Origin: Ifrita kowaldi
Lineage: Eukaryota; Chordata; Aves; Passeriformes; Cinclosomatidae
DNA length: 64,000 nt
Assembly: GCA_013398055.1 (NCBI GenBank)
Contig: VZRS01002391.1
Coordinates: 270,517 to 334,516 of the forward strand
Reading direction: 5' to 3'
Below are positions 11,648 to 23,134 of the stretch, piece after piece. Every line of letters begins with the position of its first letter. Within the stretch, counting starts at the first letter, position 1. The position numbers were made by a program, and so were the translations under genes. The notes beneath the pieces were generated by a model. The model was not told the origin of the DNA, did not search any database, and saw only the letters and a program-made list of their open reading frames with translations.

Positions 11648-11648
11648 N
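11648..11648. other. Assembly gap (single N)
   Basis: The N separates the end of copy 1 from the start of copy 2. The sequence to its left continues at 14064, and the sequence to its right is the interior of copy 1 from 9738. The reading frame at 11531-11749 crosses it and is chimeric. Confidence 0.9.
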
Positions 11649-12416
11649 ACCTGAACGAGCTTTGTAAAGGAAGCCACTGGCATAATAAAAAGCACTATCC
11701 CACCTTGCAAGATCTTTTTCTTATTGGCCTCTTCCTTTATCTGGCTCAAAACTCAGCTTGCTGCTAACAAAGGTCGGTTTGTTGTGGTCAGTCTCCGGTG
11801 GGGGCTGCACACTCCCTCTGCACCTAGGCTGTTCTTACACAGATCAGAGGTTTCACCACATCCAGAAACCCTCCTCCTCCCCTTCTCTTGGGGTGTGTGT
11901 GTGTGCAAGCCTGGCCTCAGCAAAGCACTTGCTGCTTTTGCAAATGGGCGATTGTTTGAGTCATTAATCTTTAACATTTCAGTCTCTCACAGGGAGTGAG
12001 CCAGCGGCTGCGTGGGACTTCTGGCTGGGGTTAATCTACGACACCAATAAAAAGCAACTGCAGCTGACATGTTTACAGGAAAAGTGGTTGATTGGAAGCC
12101 AGTAAATGTCACTAGAAGGTGAGTGGGAAGTGGCCTACGTAGTAAAAGTTTGTTGGAAATCTACTTCCGAAACACACGAGGATTGGGAGACTAATATATG
12201 TCCATGAGGTGATTGCTCACTCATTATTTCTTTCCTGAGTATAACCTACATTATCTCCTTTGACATCCATCCTGATTTTTCAAATTTATTTGGGGTAAGG
12301 GCAGATTATAAACTTTTGGAGGGCAAGGGGGTGGGGAGAATATACTCACTTGTGACGGGGAGCATTACTTACATGGATACACAGTTTTATTTCAATTCTA
12401 TGGGGATTAAAAGAAG
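11649..12416. repeat. Copy 2 of the local repeat (768 bp, bounded by Ns)
   Basis: This 768-bp piece equals 9738-10505 with a few substitutions, two of them within 15 bases of its left edge, as expected for low-quality contig ends. It is bounded by Ns on both sides, so it is a free-standing small contig wholly contained in copy 1. It carries the right half of the nested LTR and the last 50 bases of the outer LTR (ending near 12044). At position 11929 it has T, agreeing with copy 3 against copy 1. Confidence 0.9.
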
Positions 12417-12417
12417 N
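12417..12417. other. Assembly gap (single N)
   Basis: The N separates the small contig 11649-12416 from the start of copy 3. The frame 12316-12504 that crosses it is an artificial fusion. Confidence 0.9.
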
Positions 12418-14063
12418 GGCCTCAGCAAAGCACTTGCTGCTTTTGCAAATGGGCGATTGTTTGAGTCATTAATCTTTAACATTTCAGTCTCTCACAGGGA
12501 GTGAGCCAGCGGCTGCGTGGGACTTCTGGCTGGGGTTAATCTACGACACCAATAAAAAGCAACTGCAGCTGACATGTTTACAGGAAAAGTGGTTGATTGG
12601 AAGCCAGTAAATGTCACTAGAAGGTGAGTGGGAAGTGGCCTACGTAGTAAAAGTTTGTTGGAAATCTACTTCCGAAACACACGAGGATTGGGAGACTAAT
12701 ATATGTCCATGAGGTGATTGCTCACTCATTATTTCTTTCCTGAGTATAACCTACATTATCTCCTTTGACATCCATCCTGATTTTTCAAATTTATTTGGGG
12801 TAAGGGCAGATTATAAACTTTTGGAGGGCAAGGGGGTGGGGAGAATATACTCACTTGTGACGGGGAGCATTACTTACATGGATACACAGTTTTATTTCAA
12901 TTCTATGGGGATTAAAAGAAGAGCTCAAGACACTGTTTGTAAAACATTTACCTCCAGCCTTCTAATCTCTATTCTTTTAAGGGTTAAATTTATATATTCC
13001 AGCCCTTGTCCTCACACCACAATGTACTGCTCAAGGAGCACTTCTAGAAGCAGAAGCCGAATGTTCCATTTCAATTATTAACACAGTTTTATGAATATTA
13101 GGGCCTCCTTTTGCTTCTTCTAGTGTTAAATAAAATTTGAATGTAGAGACTTTAATTTGACATGAGCATGTTTTTATATCACGACCATAGAAAGCCTTTT
13201 TGCTGAGGCAGTGGGTCAAAGCAAAAATCAGTATCTGATTTGTTTGCTTGTCTCTTCAACACAGTTCATTCATCTTCTAAAAAATAAAATAACTGTTTCA
13301 TGAAGAAGTAGTATGCTGATAAAGAAGAAATCTTCGAAGGGTAAGATTGATGTATGTTATATCTGAGGGATAAACACTCAGAGAGGATTCAAACACAAGG
13401 CTGTCTGACTGTATCTTGACGGCCCACCAGCTGTCACGGATGAAGAATATCAGCTTCTACCACTGAAGAGGAGGTGGCACTTCGCATCCTCTTCCCGCTT
13501 CCCTAACAACCAGGTATAGCCTTGTGGCTGAATGGCTCTGTAATGCTCTGGGGCTGGGCGAGCTGGGGAGAAAGGGTAAAATTTACCCCTTGGTTTTGAG
13601 GGTCATTGTTTTCCCTCAGGGATATGTACAAAAATAATGAGAGAGATCCTTTGTTCCTTCCCATAGGGATTCCTGCATTCCAAAGTAAATGCTAGTGGCT
13701 GGTCCACACCTTTGCCTCTGTCTGTCAGGGAAGTTGTTTATTTTTAAGGTTTTCAGAATTACAGATTGTAGCCCAATCCAAGGAACCGTTTTTCCCTAAA
13801 AAAAAGATTTTTCAGAAAGTAATAATTTTGACTGAATTTGTCTCTCACATCAATAACATGCTAGAGTGACTCCTCTAGCATAAATGAGTCACTTTAAGCT
13901 TTGTCCAGGACCAAGCACCCATTTGTGCTTACACGTATTTATAATACTAAATGGATCCCTTCTTTAAGGTGTTTCTAGGACAGCACAATATTTTCAGGAA
14001 GAAAAGAGAGTTAGGTTCTTGTTCCACCTCCTGAAAACTAATCAAAGTCTCTTTCTCTGTTGC
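12418..14063. repeat. Copy 3 of the local repeat (1,646 bp)
   Basis: This matches 10002-11647 throughout; I noticed only one substitution (T at 12434, C at 10018). Unlike copy 1, it runs directly into unique sequence at 14064. It therefore looks like the left end of the next contig, overlapping the right end of the previous one by about 1.65 kb. If that is correct, 11648-14063 (2,416 bp) is redundant in this window. Confidence 0.9.
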
Positions 14064-15083
14064 CACAGCCCCTGGCACTCACAATATGCTTCCACAGTTG
14101 GGCAGTTGTTGAGACGAAACCACTGTCTGGTGAGCGAACCATGGCTGTCTCACAATTTACCTGCCCTTCTCCATCTGTCTCCACTCACCAGCTGTGCTTG
14201 AGCCCTTCAGGCAGGGACAGAAGAATTGAATGCACATAAAGTATCTCTTCAGTGTGACCAATGTAAATAATTGTGTTTGGGTTCTCTAGGAGACAGAGAA
14301 GGAAGACAGATTCACTATTAAACTAACCCCCATCAAGAGGGAAAGAGCATGGAAAGAGCAGAAATGATCCTTGCATCCAAAAGAAGTTAGAGAGTCCAAA
14401 CTCTGTGTCCCTCCTTGGCTCCTGCAAAATTGTGTCAGGAGCCAGAGGGGTCTGACAACTACAATTCCCTCTTACAGGTTTCTGTCAAGCTCTGTAGAAT
14501 TGTATTTCAGCATCTTTGGTGCTGACAGACTGACAAACACTAGGACTGTTATTTATTACATCAGCTACCAGATGGGTGTGAATGCACATTTCCTTCAGCA
14601 TGTCTTCCTCCTAACCTCAAATATGGAGCTGCTGGAAAGTTCAGTACATTTAAGATGACTAGGGATAGTGAGGAAGGGTAAGATTTGTCACAGATGATCA
14701 TATTCATTTTGCAGAAATAAGTTTATTGTACTTGGCATAGCAATAAGAAAGCTAGGCTAGCTGGCCAGTCAGCCCTAAGAGATAGTGAACAGCATCTGTT
14801 TAAGTCTCTGAAGTAACACAATGCATGCACGGCATTAGGTTATGTTGCATCATTTAACACAACATAAACCTCGCTTACCTTTTCCTCCCTTTGCCACTTT
14901 CTTCCAGTTTATTCTCACTCCAACTGGCTGCAAAAATGCGTAACTGTCTTTGCTGCTTTAGAATTCCTGGGTTTTCCCCTCTAACTTCTTCAGCTAATTT
15001 AATTTTTTTTGTATACTGCCTTTCTGGGAACCACTGAACTCCAAGAAGTGTTATCTCTCCCTTATGCACCTCATCATAAGACT
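14064..15083. other. Unique non-coding sequence
   Basis: I see nothing recognisable here. Frames of 60-95 codons at 14019-14201 and 14371-14658 and the minus-strand frame 14875-15105 have no family resemblance; the last runs into an LTR boundary at 15084. Confidence 0.6.
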
Positions 15084-15242
15084 TGTCTTGGGGTGACTCC
15101 ATCATGTATATCCCCTATCATGGCTTTATGCCAAACAATTGATTTTGTGCCTTTTCTGTGTCTTTAAACTGAGCTTGAGAGGGAAGAAAAAAAAGGACCA
15201 AGCAAACTTTTCAAAGCAGTGTCTCAAGGACACAGAGACACA
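15084..15242 (+). mobile_element. 5' end of an LTR-like element, truncated by a gap
   Basis: The segment begins TGTCTTGGGGTGACTCC and shares its first 113 or so bases with 52975-53088, at about four substitutions plus one A-run length difference. The bases upstream of the TG differ between the two places, which fixes the TG as the element boundary. TG is the canonical start of a retroviral LTR. The element is cut off by the N at 15243 and its other end is not visible. I did not name the family. Other dispersed repeats with the same 5' end are possible. Confidence 0.6.
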
Positions 15243-15243
15243 N
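15243..15243. other. Assembly gap (single N) inside or at the end of a repeat
   Basis: The N follows 159 bases of the LTR-like element. The right-hand sequence (TTGTGGGTTTTTGTATAGG) does not match what follows the sister copy, so the remainder of the element is probably unassembled here. Confidence 0.85.
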
Positions 15244-16314
15244 TTGTGGGTTTTTGTATAGGACTGAAGTCCTACACAAAACTAAATTGTATTGTTATGT
15301 CTGAGACATTATCATACAGGAAAAGGCACAAATCATACTTAACCAAATTTAATGAAAGATTGCCATCAGGTGTCTAAATGTCTCACTTGCCTGTTTAGTT
15401 GAGTTATGGCAAACAATAGTTCCCAGAAACTTAACATATGTAACAATTCAACAGTTTTTTTTATTATCTGGACCTGTTTTGTGCAAGCTCTATTGAACTA
15501 ATTTACAATAATGGGATTGAAAACACTCTAATTCAAATATAAAATGATAGAAATATTTCTTATTTTTCTTGTTTCAGAATGATTGCTTCATTTAGAAATA
15601 TTAATAATCTGATAACTGAGTCTCTTCATTATAACATAATGCTCAGTTGCATAGGGAGCTATTCTTTATTCAGTAGGTTACACTGCAGGGTATCATGGGG
15701 AGAGAAGATGTATTAGCCTGTATTCAGAGTTTATATAAAAAAATGAAACTGCAGAATAATAGAATTGCATCTTTTATACTAGTGCTGCTATTTGAAAACA
15801 GAAGGACAAGTTTTAAATGGGAAATTCTAATCAGTATCTGCTAGAAAAGTCACGTGCATTTACCCCTGTGCCTTTCTACCCGGCCACAGGGTTGGGTTAT
15901 GTCAGCTAAACAATTCTTAATAACGTTCGTTCAAAACAGAGGGGCCATTAGAAATTGTTCTTGTCTGTGCAATTTTGTGGCTTCTGTCACATGTCTGTCA
16001 TACCCCAAATATTTTTCATTTATTTTAGAGGAAGACCTGTGCTGCTAAACAGCTTTCAGTATTAGAGTATGTATGATGAACAAAGGCAGAAATAAAATGA
16101 TGAAAGGGATGAACCGAAAAAAGACCAACCACAAATTTACTGGAGTTAAGCACATACATACAGTACATTTTCAGAGCATAGGGATGGTCTGCACTGAGGA
16201 ATGCTGCATCCAGAGGTCTACACAGTAGACTCAGAGCTACACAGGTACTGCAAATGAGAATGGCAGAAATAGTAGCTGCATATAAGAAGCAGCCACTCTC
16301 TGCTCTTCCAGAGT

Positions 16315-16346
16315 TAATTAGCTCTTCTCTTCAAATGAGCTAATTA
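16315..16346. promoter_or_regulatory. Inverted pair of homeodomain-type TAATTA sites
   Basis: TAATTAGCTC (16315-16324) and GAGCTAATTA (16337-16346) form a perfect 10-bp inverted repeat with a 12-base spacer. TAATTA is the core recognised by many homeodomain proteins. A third TAATTA lies close by at about 16495. The arrangement fits a conserved enhancer element, but conservation cannot be judged from one sequence, and AT-rich DNA yields such motifs often. Confidence 0.3.
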
Positions 16347-19300
16347 GCCTGGGCACAGCCCTGCACCGACATAACCATACCAGTCCTGGAGCTGACTCAT
16401 TATCTGGCTTGATATCCTCTTCATTCATTTATGTGAATACTTGCACAGCTCTGAAGAAAAGTGTACCCTGGTAGTTAGGTACCAGCTTCTGCACTAATTA
16501 GCGTCTGAACATTTTATGAAATGTGGAACAATTTCAAGAGGGGAAAAAAAAATCAATGTCTCAAAGCTTAGTGGTTAGAGCACTCCCACTAAGGAGGGAG
16601 GAAAGCAGATCAAATTCTTGTTTTCAGAAGCAGGTGTAGGTAACACCCTTTTAAGTTCATTTTTTCATAGTTATCAAAAATGCTCTCAAAAGATACAGAA
16701 TCATAGAACCTAAAACAAAGGGAGTTGGGGCAGGGGGGAGGGAAGTTGAGAGTTTTCTTCTTGTTCTTTGAAATTCTTGGTCCTTCCACTAAACCAAAAT
16801 TCAATTACTAGCAGAGCCCTAATAGCAAATACAGATTATTGACTGCACTTGAGGCCAACCACAATGAACTACTGCCTGAGGGTTAAAGCCATTCCTGGGA
16901 TTAGGTAATACTGCCTGAAGCCAATTGTAAAGAGCGCTTTAATACCTTTGAGCAATAGTTTGCTGCAATTTCCCTCAGACCCAGTCAGTGATTAATTAAC
17001 CTTTTAGAATCTTCCAGGTTAATGGAAAGTTTGCTCTGGAAAGCTCCACAGATTGAAACATGAACTAAGATCATCATCCGCAATACCAGAATATACATGA
17101 TCTTGGAAGGTGAACCACAGTTTTCATTGCTTGTTAGGCTCTTGCTTCAGCCTGAGGGCAGTAATATCCCCTATTTGTAGTCAAATGAGCTTATGTGAAG
17201 TTATCTCAAATACTAAGAAAGGTTTTTGCATGCATAAAATAACCACTGTTTATCTTATAACAGATAATTATCTAAAACATGTCAGCTCAAATTCTACACA
17301 TTTTTAATCAACATGGGTATAAGAGGGTCAGGAAATAGAGTCATGAGAGATACATAGAGTGGCAACAAGAAGCCCAAATGAAGGAGTGATCGTCCGTATT
17401 TCTACCACCTCAAATATTGTGGATGTTTAGATGAGGATGTGTGCTGTGTCCAAGACAAGGGAAGATGTTTGTGAGTTGTATTTGATCAATTGCATGCCTT
17501 CCAAATCCTAGGTTTATCTGGGTAAATAAGGTTTTGAGGTAAAACGAAACTCCAAGCATGTATTGGGAAAATAATTGCACTCCTTAATAAACGCATCTTT
17601 AAAAGATTATCAGTTCAACAAGTGTCAAGAATAAGTAAAACAACACAATCCTACCAGATGCCTACTGGCTGTCAGTAGCATGCTTATTGAAGATTTCAGC
17701 ATTCCTAAGTTCTGAAATGGCTGCGAGTTAAGAGACTGTATTAAATGCAGATCGTTTCCAAATCCCTAACTCCGGCACTGCAGCAAGACATTTAAATGAT
17801 GACACAATGAGTTACAGTCTGCCAGCTTGGCACAGATTCAAAGTGGCAGCAGTGAGGTGTGCTTTAAAAATAGGGATTTTTTAAATTGGATTCAAAATCA
17901 ATTAAAATCCCATTACAAACATAATTGTAGTGATACAAATCATGAAATAATATCTTTTACAATAAACTATAAAACTGAGGAAGCTTGCATAATTAATACT
18001 ATCTATTGCACAGATAGACCCATACCTTTCCATCACATGCAACCTATATGTCAAGAAAATGCCTTTGGAAAGTAGAGAGTGCATTTTCAACAGGAGGTCA
18101 ACATGTATTTTGTAGGATTCTGAGTGGGTATCTCTAGGTAGATTTGATTTCCCTCCCCTCCTCAAAGTCCCATATCATACATTGCTTTTGGAGATTAAAT
18201 GCCAGCATATCTATATTGTAAAACAAGGAGACATGCAACATGATGGTCAGTCAACTCAGTAAAGCAGCTAGTGGCCATCCATCACATTTTTGAATTTTTG
18301 ATCCCTGTATGAGAAAATAATCAGCCGATTTTCTGCTGGTGCAAAGTCAGTGCCTATCTCAGACAGGGAAATCACATCCTTTTTTATTGAGAAAGAATGT
18401 GCTTTAATTGCTTTCTGAGGGGAAAATAAGGGAGCAGGTAAAGAAAAAAAGAAGCCAAAATATCTTACACCAAATAGCAAGATTAAATTTTTTAGTTTAT
18501 TTCATCATTAGTTCCAGTTTTTCTGAGCTGTCAGACTTGCTTGGCCTCTTCTAGTAAAGCCACCCCCATAGTTTCTAGTGCTGGCATTCAGTTCTTACAC
18601 AGCATGCTCTAGGCAAAGTTGGATTATTTGTCTATTTTTGTGGTCTTGTAGATCTTTATGGTTGTGTTTGTACTATGGTGAGGAAATTAATGACTCAACT
18701 AATTTCCAAAGAGGTAAAATGAGAACAACACCTTTAGAAACAACTCTTCAGATTTATAGTAAATGTAGCTTTTCTGTTTCTTCCTCAATAATCTTGTTTT
18801 ATACAGCAATTTGTAAAACAATATTGCGTTAGTAAAAGCTGCCAGTCACAATAAATTATCAATTTTTCTTTTTTTTATTATTTTGCGATGATGCTTTAAA
18901 TACATATTCCTGTAAAGATTAGGCATATAATTTAATTGTCCTTGTATCAGATGAAAAAAACCATGATTCCCCACAGCAGCCTATTGACTCCTTCAACCTT
19001 GCCTCTTGAAACCTTACTGAACGCAGAAGCTGATACTGCAGGTTTTATATTTATAATGATTAATTAATTCTGCACTAAGCAATGTTCCTGACTGCAAGAA
19101 CAAAATCCACTTTAGAAAACATAAATGACAGCTTGCCTAAAATAATTAACACCAGTGCTGATAGAATTGGGATGTTCTCCCTCTGCTTTACACTAGCGTA
19201 TTTGAGAGAATTTAATTACTAATATTTCTGACTAGCAGAAGAATTGCATTAAAAAAGCACTTGATGTGGCAGGATTGAAAGCTCATTCAAAATATGTTAC

Positions 19301-22300
19301 AGAAATATAATGGGGATGGGATAAACCCTGGTTAAAATTGCAGATATAATTAACCCCCAGTTAAACATACTAGACTATTTCTTGTTTTTCAAGGAAAGCA
19401 GATCACATTAAAAATAACCTGCATGAAAGTATCATCTCATTTCTCTGCCAGTCAAACAGCCAGGTAGGGTTTGGCTATGCAGCACAGCAGCCTTGAACTC
19501 CTCCACCTCTGTGCAGAACAAGTCAGATAAGGTCTGTCCTGGTGACAGCATGGTTTCACCAGTGTGCCAGTGAACAAAGCATGCGTGGCTTCACAGCCTG
19601 GGAAGGACCATCCTTCCTCCATAGCTGCAGCAGGAGATCTCTGCTTGCTTTTCATTAGCAATGGAGTTTTGCCTTTAGCATGCTGGATAATGTTAACCTA
19701 CATGTTATTTTACATGAGGCCTTGAAACAGGAGAGCTCTTCTCTGGAAGCGGACAGTGGGTGCTTTCTGTGGGTGAAATGGCCTTATCCACCAATTTTAG
19801 CATTGTGAAACTGCTTACAGAATTATTAACGTCAAGTTGTAAGCTTAAGTGACTGCTTCCAGTGATATAAATAAAGGTGGCAGGAACATATGAGATTGCT
19901 GTATTTCCCTTTCAATTTCTGGAAAGATTGCCATAAAATTATGGTAAAAATGCACACTCTCAGCCAGAGAAATGAACATGGAATTATTGTCACACAGTCT
20001 CACTCAAAGTTAGGACTTCTGTGGGTAAAAGGATGTGATCATACCATCATGGCTTCCTCCTTGTTAATCTTACCACACTACAACCTCCCTATTTCACAAG
20101 TTTGTGCTCTAAAAATCTGAGGATGGGCAATGAAATTCCTGTGAGTCCATGATTATCCTTTTGTGCAAACCCATATGGGTGATTGCTAATCAGGACTAAC
20201 ATACATTTCCACATTACCACATCAGTACCAAGGGGCACTAGTTGTTCCCTGGGTGGAGCTCAGGACCTTCAACATCACCCAGAGGTACAAGTTTATGAAT
20301 GTGTAAATACCTACAGCACACCCAATTCAGTTTTTTTTAGATATTTTTCTTCTAAAGTAGGTGAAGGACCTAAGAGCTGAGGAAGTCGGGTATTGTAGTG
20401 TGTCCTTCCTGCCACTGGTAGATTTTTACCCCAAATGTCATCCTTTCCTCTTTTATTGGTTAGGGCTATCACTGAAGATCTCAGCATTACCAAGGGCCCA
20501 ATTGCGGAAGGGAGAAAGTCCATAAAGAGTAAGTGGGCAGCCAGCTGGCCTATTTTCCAGCATGTTCCATCTCCTCTAGTGGCTTGTAGGCATATGTTTT
20601 GCCTACACACAGCCTTGCGTAAAGGTGCAATTTTGCATTGCCTGTAAACTCATCCCTCTCACTTGTGAGTAGAAAAAGGGAGAACCAGAACACTTGATTT
20701 ACTGAAACAAATGCAGGCAGATGTAAATTGTCTTCCTAAGGCAGGACATTCTCTACACCCTGGGTGGGATTCCTCCCAATAAGCAGTAGAGATTGGAAAG
20801 GGCATAAGAAAGCAATCTGTAACCTCTCCTTAGCTATTCCTGCTTAATACTAATTATTACTTAATAATACAAAGCATTTATATTTCCTTGTAAATGTTAG
20901 AAGTGCTGTAAAAGCATTAACTGGTTAATTCTCAGGACACCCTTAAGAAGTGGGCATATGAGTATTAACTCCATTCCATGCTTCTTTCCATAATAAGGGA
21001 ACAATTAAAATGAAATTGATCAGCTAACTTTATAGAGACCCTAATTCCTACAAATAGGAAATAATCGGCCTAAATGAGTATACTTCTGCGTGTTTAAAAG
21101 CAGTATTCATCAGATGGATTACAGCTGATTTTTCAATGTAATTAACTTTGTATCCAAAAATCAACTTTATTGGTTCACTTCTAGTATATTAAGCACAATA
21201 GGAGGGATGCCCCATTTTCTCTGGCAATAATCAGGTTCCCTTCAGCCTTGTAATTGATTCAAGCAGGAACCATATTATTGTGTAGTAAAACAGAGCATCC
21301 CTCCTATTATCCCTTAAGTAGCAGTCAGTCTGGGAAGAAAACAGTTACAATGATATATGAAGTTAAGACAGATGCCAACTAAATAGATATCTGAGTAAGC
21401 TAAAAAGAAAGAATTAAATAGTTTGAAGAATCAATAAAAGGTACTACTTCAGCTAACCACTGTGCATCTCATCAACTAAACTCTCATTATTGTTCATATC
21501 CTGACTGCCCCAATAATATTATACCCTGCACAAACAGCAAGCCCAATGGCCTCACTATCTAATTTGTCAGCTTTCACTTCTTTCCCACAGTTTTTGTATT
21601 CTCTCTCCTGTATTCTCTCTCCATTTCCCTCTATGTTGAAGTCTCCTCATCCTTATGCGAGTGCACCCTACTGCCAAAGGATCAGAGAAGACTGAAAAGA
21701 ACTGATTCCACTGCACCTTCTGTTACAGAGGCTTAGGTACAGAGTCCTGGCAAAACCAGTTTGCTCAGTGTAATTTGCATCTTTTTGGGTTTTTTTTAAA
21801 TTATAAGTGCATGGTGATGGTGAAAAAAATACTGTAGTTCTGCTGGGAAGTAAGCATAAGGAAAACAGTACATTTCTGCCAGGTGAAAGGATCTCTGAAG
21901 GAAGATGGGTGTTATGGGTAGCTAACGGAGCTTGGACACAGCAAGAGGAATGAGGGAAATATATCTCTCCTGGACATGGATCTGATAAGTGGCTCATTTT
22001 CAATATCTACAGTGGAGTCTGTGAGAATTGAATCCATAGCAGTGAGTAACTCCTTTAAGAACTGCCAGGACTACTCTAGGCTAGTATTGACAAAGGAAAG
22101 CAGAAATCTGACAAGAACTGTTTTAGCCACAACGTAAGGATGCCTGTTTCTTAATACTGGAATGAACTTTTCTGAAATAAAAAGAGGCAGTGCATGTTTC
22201 CAGTTTTGGGTTCCTTCCTGATCAGGTTTGGACAACAGACTCAGAGGAGAGGAGAGATAGGTGACCTGCCTGAGTTGCTCTGGTCAGTAGGGAAATTTTT

Positions 22301-22492
22301 GCTACATATTCTGGGGCTGACCTTGTGCTTGAAATTGTCACTTCTTCACACAAGGGGAGTCATAAGCCTAAGTTATGTTTCAACATATTGTCTGATTAGA
22401 CCCCTGCGGCTAACAGGTTAAAAAATTTCCATCTTTCTGGAGAACCTAGAAGCTCAGGTGTTTATTGGTGAACAACTCTCTAAGGGATAGAG

Positions 22493-23134
22493 CTAAAACA
22501 CACCACATCCCAAGTGAGATAGTGCTGTCTGCACATGCAGTTCTCTCATGCTGTGCTCTGGTGAGAAATAAAGCACATGAACCCTTCCCTCCCAAGCCTT
22601 CAGCCAACTCACACCACTGAACATGAACAGAGGGCATTCCCCTGAGAGCACTCTCTGCTTGCATGACTGGACAGAAGCTGGGGAAAGTAACCCTGTAACA
22701 CTAGCCACTGCCAGATATGAAACTGAAATTCTCCTCCTCACTTCCTGTGTGAAGACGAGCAAGTTAGGATAAGCCATCTGCAGCATCAGTTGTCCCATTT
22801 CACTGTTTTGGAAAGCAGGGGAAGACCCGGGGGTAGACACTGCACTCAGCTGGGAAACACCAGCTCTCTTCCCTCTCTGAGCTGGGGATGTGAATGTCTC
22901 TGTCCTAGTTTGGATACAGCAGGAAGCACTCAGTGCCAAAGCCCATGGCTCAGACCTTGTCATGCACAAGGTGTACATATACTTAATGGAACTTCTAGTG
23001 GAGAGGAGGGAGAAAACTGCTCCCTTTTCAGCAGATTTGGCAACGTTGCAGTTATTCTGATCTGTCCCTGAGTAGCTTTTATGCCTTTCTTCTTTGCCCC
23101 TTATAATCCCCTCATTGAAAGAAAAATCTATCAT
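22493..23134 (-). CDS. Longest open reading frame, 213 codons, probably not a gene
   Basis: This is the longest uninterrupted frame in the window, outside any repeat I recognise, in a locally GC-richer patch. The translation starts MIDFSFNEGIIRGKEER and is rich in Ser, Leu and Cys. I see no domain, signal peptide, transmembrane segment or repeat pattern. Allowing for six frames over 64 kb, a stop-free run of this length is only mildly unusual, and vertebrate genes rarely have isolated single-exon coding regions like this. I keep it as a hypothetical frame, either a chance frame or a decayed lineage-specific insertion. Confidence 0.1.
   Translation of the reverse strand: MIDFSFNEGIIRGKEERHKSYSGTDQNNCNVAKSAEKGAVFSLLSTRSSIKYMYTLCMTRSEPWALALSASCCIQTRTETFTSPAQRGKRAGVSQLSAVSTPGSSPAFQNSEMGQLMLQMAYPNLLVFTQEVRRRISVSYLAVASVTGLLSPASVQSCKQRVLSGECPLFMFSGVSWLKAWEGRVHVLYFSPEHSMRELHVQTALSHLGCGVF

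Noticed and set aside
9738..14063. Biological tandem duplication or satellite array
   Set aside because: Copy edges coincide with Ns, the middle copy is wholly contained in the first, and the last copy supplies the missing continuation of the first. Unmerged contigs explain all of this.
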